Assembly (NCBI GenBank): GCA_902461985.1 | Contig: CABQAB010000071.1 | Coordinates: 1 to 8,703, forward strand | Direction: 5' to 3' | Length of the DNA: 8,703 nucleotides | Origin: an uncultured Bacteroidales bacterium | GTDB taxonomy: Bacteria; Bacteroidota; Bacteroidia; Bacteroidales; UBA932 | Shown: in pieces, positions 5,579 to 8,703 of the stretch | How positions within the stretch are numbered: the stretch's first letter is position 1 | Layout of the letters: each line of letters starts with the position of its first letter | Program-made: the position numbers and the translations under genes | Notes under the pieces: model-generated | What the model was told of the DNA's origin: nothing | Database searches by the model: none | Seen by the model: the letters and a program-made list of their open reading frames with translations, nothing else

Positions 5579-5580
5579 AA

Positions 5581-7824
5581 ATGGGCGGAGAGATTGAGAA
5601 GGACAGAAAATTCAGTCTGGCTGAAAAATATGTGCTGGAGACAGGGGTTTCCGTGTTTCTGACGGGAAAGGCCGGGACGGGAAAGACTACGTTCCTGAAA
5701 TATATCGTGTCGGAAACCGGCAAGAGATGTGCGGTAGTCGCGCCGACCGGGGTTGCGGCAATCAATGCAGGAGGGGTGACCATACACTCGTTCTTCCAGC
5801 TGCCGCTGTGCCCTTACCTGCCGGACGTCAAGGAACTGGTGACCGAGTACCAGATGCCTGAAAAATACCGCTCGCTGAACAGGGAAAGAATCAGGATTCT
5901 CAGGACCCTGGAGCTGCTTGTAATAGACGAGATTTCCATGGTGAGAGCAGACCTGCTGGATGCTGTGGATGCCACACTGAGAAGATACAGACGCAATGAC
6001 AGGCCGTTCGGAGGAGTACAGCTGCTGATGATAGGAGACATACAGCAGCTGCCACCCGTAGTGACCGATGCCGAGAAGCCCTATATGGACCGTGTCTACG
6101 CTTCATCGTTTTTCTTCAATTCAAAGGCGCTGCAGAAGTTGCAGTATATGGTCATTGAACTGGATACCATATACCGTCAGAAAGATGCCCGGTTTATGGA
6201 GATACTGAATGACATAAGGTCAGGCATGCCGAAAACAGAATCGCTCGACATGTTGAACAGACGTCTGGCTCCGGAATTCACTCCTCCTGAAAACGAACGG
6301 TGGATAAGACTGACGACTCACAATTACCAGGCGGATTCCGTAAACAAGTCCAGACTGGACGCACTGAAAGGAGACACGTTAACCTGCAAGGCCGAAATCT
6401 CCGGAAATTTCCCGGAAAGCGCGTACCCGGCCGAGACTTCCCTTTCTCTGAAAGTCGGCGCGCAGGTGATGTTTACGAGAAATGACCCATCCGGTGAAAA
6501 GCTCTATTACAACGGCAAAATCGGGACGGTCACGACCATCGAGCCGCATATTGTCGTCACTGACGGGAACGGGGACGAAATTGAAGTGAAACAGGAGACT
6601 TGGGAGAATGTCAAATACGAACTCTCGGCGGAAGACAATGAAATCAGGGCCGCCGTTGACGGCACTTTCACCCAGTATCCTCTGCGGCTGGCGTGGGCGA
6701 TAACCATCCATAAAAGCCAGGGACTGACCTTCGACAGAGTGATTATCGATGCCGGCAAGGCGTTTTCATCCGGTCAGGTCTATGTAGCCCTGTCAAGATG
6801 CCGCACGCTCGAAGGAATAGTGCTGTCCTCCCCGATCAGCCGAAACTGCACATTCACTGACCGGGACGTCAACAAGTTCGAAAATGGTTTCACGCCGGCG
6901 GAACAGGCAGAGTCGTCATTGGAACGGTTCAGGACAGAATATTTCACCGACATGCTGTGCGAAAGTTTCAACCTGAAACATTTGGAATACCTCTACGGCA
7001 AACTTAACCGTATATGGCAGAATGACTTGCCAAGGCTATATCCGGCTCTGGCGAAAACTTTCGGCAGCCTTGCCATGGCGTCATCGGAAACAGATAGTCC
7101 GGGATTCGGCTCCCTTGCGGCAACAGGATGCAGATTCCAGCTGCAGCTGAGAAAAATCATTGCGACAGAAGGCGTCGGCAGCGCAGTTCTGAATGAGCGG
7201 ATACTCAAGGCAGCCGGTTACTTCAGCACTAAGCTTTCCTCACTGGCAAAGACGGCCGCTGCCCTTGCGCTTGCGGAAATAGACAACAAGGAAATCAAGA
7301 AGATATTCAAAATCGCCAATGAGAATTTCCTTAAAGAATTGAGATTCAGGATATTGTTATATAGAAGCATCATAACCGACGGATTCAGCCTGAAACGCTT
7401 CTCGCGCATCAGGACCGACTGCGAATTAGAGAAGTTTACTTCTTTGAAATCGCTTTCCAGAGCACTTGCAGGCATATCGGACGGCGATGACACCGGAAAT
7501 GAATCAAGAAACGCAGGCAGGCCAAATCCCGGAAAGGACGGAAGGACGGAGTCGGGGAATGGCAGAGAAAAGACAGACACAGGGACTCTCAATCCCGGAC
7601 TCGCAGATGCTCTCATAGCCTGGAGAAAGGAAAAATATACCGGACTCCATATACCCGCGTACATGGTGCTGCAGCAGAAGACTTTGCTTCAGATTGCCGA
7701 CCTTGCCCCGAGATCCAGGGAAGAGCTCATGCAGGCGGACGGATTCGGTAAAGGGAAATGGGAAAAATACGGAGAGGAAATCCTGCGGGTGATTGACGAC
7801 TTTCTGGCCCGCCCGGTTTCATGA
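5581..7824 (+). CDS. PIF1-like SF1B DNA helicase with C-terminal HRDC domain
   Basis: The product is 747 residues. The helicase core shows Walker A GKAGTGKT (29-36), a PTGVAAINAGG motif Ia (55-65), Walker B VIDEISM (114-120, D116-E117), motif III GDIQQLPPV (152-160), HKSQGLTFD near 377 and motif VI VALSRCRT (402-409). These mark a PIF1/RecD2-type 5'-3' helicase that unwinds DNA for replication, recombination or structured-DNA clearance. A middle region (about 440-630) is unassigned and helical. A Gly/Asn/Asp-rich, low-complexity linker (about 635-672) then leads into an HRDC domain (about 674-744, with LADALIAWRKEK and QADGFGKGKWEKYG), a nucleic-acid-binding module also found in RecQ. The fusion is common in Bacteroidota. 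It is coupled to the phosphatase gene by a two-base gap. Nothing in it suggests degeneration. Confidence 0.92.
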   Translation: MGGEIEKDRKFSLAEKYVLETGVSVFLTGKAGTGKTTFLKYIVSETGKRCAVVAPTGVAAINAGGVTIHSFFQLPLCPYLPDVKELVTEYQMPEKYRSLNRERIRILRTLELLVIDEISMVRADLLDAVDATLRRYRRNDRPFGGVQLLMIGDIQQLPPVVTDAEKPYMDRVYASSFFFNSKALQKLQYMVIELDTIYRQKDARFMEILNDIRSGMPKTESLDMLNRRLAPEFTPPENERWIRLTTHNYQADSVNKSRLDALKGDTLTCKAEISGNFPESAYPAETSLSLKVGAQVMFTRNDPSGEKLYYNGKIGTVTTIEPHIVVTDGNGDEIEVKQETWENVKYELSAEDNEIRAAVDGTFTQYPLRLAWAITIHKSQGLTFDRVIIDAGKAFSSGQVYVALSRCRTLEGIVLSSPISRNCTFTDRDVNKFENGFTPAEQAESSLERFRTEYFTDMLCESFNLKHLEYLYGKLNRIWQNDLPRLYPALAKTFGSLAMASSETDSPGFGSLAATGCRFQLQLRKIIATEGVGSAVLNERILKAAGYFSTKLSSLAKTAAALALAEIDNKEIKKIFKIANENFLKELRFRILLYRSIITDGFSLKRFSRIRTDCELEKFTSLKSLSRALAGISDGDDTGNESRNAGRPNPGKDGRTESGNGREKTDTGTLNPGLADALIAWRKEKYTGLHIPAYMVLQQKTLLQIADLAPRSREELMQADGFGKGKWEKYGEEILRVIDDFLARPVS

Positions 7825-7909
7825 GAACTCTCCATCGCTATGCTCAGCAGGTATTACAACAACAAGACTTTTGCGACAACCAACAAAATATCAGCATGCC
7901 GTGACAGGC

Positions 7910-7955
7910 ATTCTGAAAAAAAATTCCGTCATAAGGAATATTTTTCAGAATTTTT
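7910..7955 (+). terminator. Hairpin ending the helicase operon, abutting the trp promoter
   Basis: ATTCTG-A8-TTCC (7910-7927) and GGAATA-T5-CAGAAT (7935-7951) are inverted repeats differing by one length change, with loop GTCATAA, followed by five T (7951-7955). This reads as an intrinsic terminator for the helicase transcript, although the stem is A-T rich. A small ATGCC/GGCAT hairpin overlaps its left edge (7896-7911). The right arm overlaps the -33 region of the trp promoter, so it may also be an operator. Confidence 0.5.
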
Positions 7956-7957
7956 CC

Positions 7958-7965
7958 TACCTTTG
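7958..7965 (+). promoter_or_regulatory. -7 box of the trp leader promoter
   Basis: TACCTTTG matches TAnnTTTG exactly and would start transcription near 7972, about 15 bases before the leader ATG at 7987. No TTTG stands at -33. Confidence 0.6.
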
Positions 7966-7986
7966 ACACCCGTAAGACAGAAAATT

Positions 7987-8049
7987 ATGTTTAACTATTG
8001 CTCAGCACAGAATTGGTGGTGGCGTTCATCGGTTTCAAGTAAACAATGA
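7987..8049 (+). CDS. trpL: trp operon leader peptide
   Basis: A 20-residue peptide starting MFNYCSAQN has three consecutive Trp codons (residues 10-12, 8014-8022) and ends SSKQ then TGA. Three adjacent TGG codons immediately upstream of an intrinsic terminator and a tryptophan synthase gene mark it as a ribosome-mediated attenuation sensor: low Trp-tRNA stalls the ribosome on 8014-8022. The reading frame is open upstream to 7840, but the -7 box at 7958-7965 places the start of transcription after the earlier Met codons, so 7987 is the start. The peptide itself is not expected to have a function. Confidence 0.85.
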   Translation: MFNYCSAQNWWWRSSVSSKQ

Positions 8050-8109
8050 CGCTGGCTCTGCTGTAGTTGCATAATAAGACAGAAATTCAGGAATCCGTTG
8101 TTTACTTGA
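8035..8109 (+). promoter_or_regulatory. trpL: trp attenuator antiterminator pairing
   Basis: TCAAGTAAACAA (8035-8046), which is the end of the leader reading frame, is perfectly complementary over 12 bases to TTGTTTACTTGA (8098-8109), which contains the 3' part of the terminator 5' arm and its loop. When a ribosome stalls at the Trp codons this segment is free and the antiterminator forms. When it reaches the TGA at 8047 the segment is covered and the terminator forms. The switch therefore needs only three elements. Confidence 0.75.
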
Positions 8110-8128
8110 GTAAGCAACGGATTTTTTT
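8092..8128 (+). terminator. trp attenuator terminator
   Basis: AATCCGTTGTTTAC (8092-8105), loop TTGA, GTAAGCAACGGATT (8110-8123) makes a 14-pair stem with one G-T pair, followed directly by a T-run to 8128. It lies 45 bases before the synthase start codon, so it is a leader terminator rather than a gene-end one. Confidence 0.9.
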
Positions 8129-8173
8129 ATGCTCTGACATGAATTCAAATTGAACAAATAAAACTTCACTATC

Positions 8174-8703
8174 ATGAAAACAAAGAAAATAATGCTGACT
8201 GACCAGCAAATCCCCACCCAATGGTACAACATCACAGCAGACATGCCGAACAAGCCCCTGCCCGCACTTGACCCCACGACTCATCTGCCCGTGACGGCGG
8301 AACAGATGAACTGCATTTTTGCTGAAGAACTCGTGAAGCAGGAAATGTCTGCCGAACGTTTCATCGACATTCCTGACGAGGTGCGCGACCTCTACCGTAT
8401 ATGGAGATGCACGCCGCTTGTCAGGGCGTATGCCTTGGAGAAAGCACTGGACACGCCTGCGAAAATCTATTTCAAGAATGAAAGTGTCTCCCCGGCCGGT
8501 TCTCACAAGCCGAATACTGCCGTACCTCAGGCATACTACAACGCGAAACAGGGAATACGCCACCTTACGACGGAAACCGGAGGCGGACAATGGGGTTCTG
8601 CAATTGCATTGGCAAGCCAGCATTTCGGACTTGACCTGAAAGTATTCATGGTCAAAGTCAGCTACAGACAGAAACCCTATCGCAAACTGCTCATGAACAC
8701 CTG
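8174..8703 (+). CDS. trpB: TrpB2-type tryptophan synthase beta chain, N-terminal part (runs off right edge)
   Basis: The first 176 residues are visible. The sequence WYNITADMP (17-25), the RCTPLVRA segment (78-85), ESVSPAGSHKPNTA with the PLP-binding lysine K112, TETGGGQWGSA and KVSYRQKPYR are hallmarks of the TrpB2 branch of PLP-dependent beta chains (about 430-460 residues), distinct from the shorter TrpB1. The enzyme condenses indole with L-serine to make L-tryptophan in the cytosol. TrpB2 proteins often act without tight TrpA binding. The start at 8174 is the first in-frame ATG after the attenuator; an ATG at 8192 is possible. Control by a Trp attenuator supports a true tryptophan synthase role here rather than a side reaction. 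The remaining trp genes, if any, lie beyond the window. Confidence 0.93.
   Translation, partial: MKTKKIMLTDQQIPTQWYNITADMPNKPLPALDPTTHLPVTAEQMNCIFAEELVKQEMSAERFIDIPDEVRDLYRIWRCTPLVRAYALEKALDTPAKIYFKNESVSPAGSHKPNTAVPQAYYNAKQGIRHLTTETGGGQWGSAIALASQHFGLDLKVFMVKVSYRQKPYRKLLMNT

Noticed and set aside
5575..5580. TTG start for the helicase
   Set aside because: It is one base from the GGAGG at 5569-5573, too close for initiation; the ATG at 5581 is seven bases away and fits.
7218..7664. Long minus-strand frame of 148 residues over the helicase C-terminal half
   Set aside because: It is antisense to a complete and well-supported helicase gene, and its proline/serine-rich product is what the G-rich linker would give in shadow.
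7840..7986. In-frame upstream extension of the trp leader peptide
   Set aside because: It runs through the terminator hairpin and the -7 box; only the part from 7987 lies downstream of the predicted transcription start.

Overview
The window looks like a chromosomal stretch from a member of the Bacteroidota, most likely Bacteroidales; the genus cannot be resolved from it. The evidence is repeated use of the Bacteroides-type -7 box TAnnTTTG (ahead of the ferritin, ATPase and trp leader genes on +, and a small lipoprotein gene on -), near absence of Shine-Dalgarno sequences, a short lipoprotein of a kind common in this phylum, and a PIF1-type helicase carrying an HRDC domain. Base composition is mixed: by hand count 21/60 and 22/60 G+C in 3001-3060 and 3541-3600, against 33/60 and 34/60 in 4381-4440 and 6001-6060.

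Layout. (1) 1-90, minus: the N-terminus of a MATE efflux transporter running off the left edge, behind a leader of about 120 nt that can fold as mutually exclusive antiterminator and terminator hairpins. (2) 418-939, plus: a complete bacterial ferritin with an intact ferroxidase centre, ending at a long nested palindrome that also serves the convergent minus-strand genes. (3) 1105-2107, minus: a small lipoprotein gene followed by a free-standing ProX-type Ala-tRNA(Pro) deacylase, with a G9 tract directly before the deacylase start codon. (4) 2313-7824, plus: a tightly packed run of an AAA15-like ATPase, a TOPRIM-like protein, an alpha/beta hydrolase, a low-molecular-weight tyrosine phosphatase and a PIF1-HRDC helicase. 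The first three genes overlap end to end, and the first two are visibly poorer in G+C at the places sampled. (5) 7958-8703, plus: a trp attenuator with a 20-residue leader peptide containing three consecutive Trp codons, a terminator, and the start of a TrpB2-type tryptophan synthase beta chain that runs off the right edge.

How the parts work together. The ATPase-TOPRIM pair resembles the architecture of two-gene anti-phage systems (PARIS AriA/AriB, AbiL, and the ATPase and TOPRIM modules of OLD and Gabija). It is the best candidate for an under-described system here, possibly with the overlapping hydrolase as a third part. The trp leader is legible in full: its last four sense codons are perfectly complementary to the 5' arm of the terminator, so ribosome position alone can choose between antiterminator and terminator. 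The MATE leader is a second candidate transcriptional switch whose ligand is unknown. No tRNA, rRNA, CRISPR array or insertion sequence was seen.
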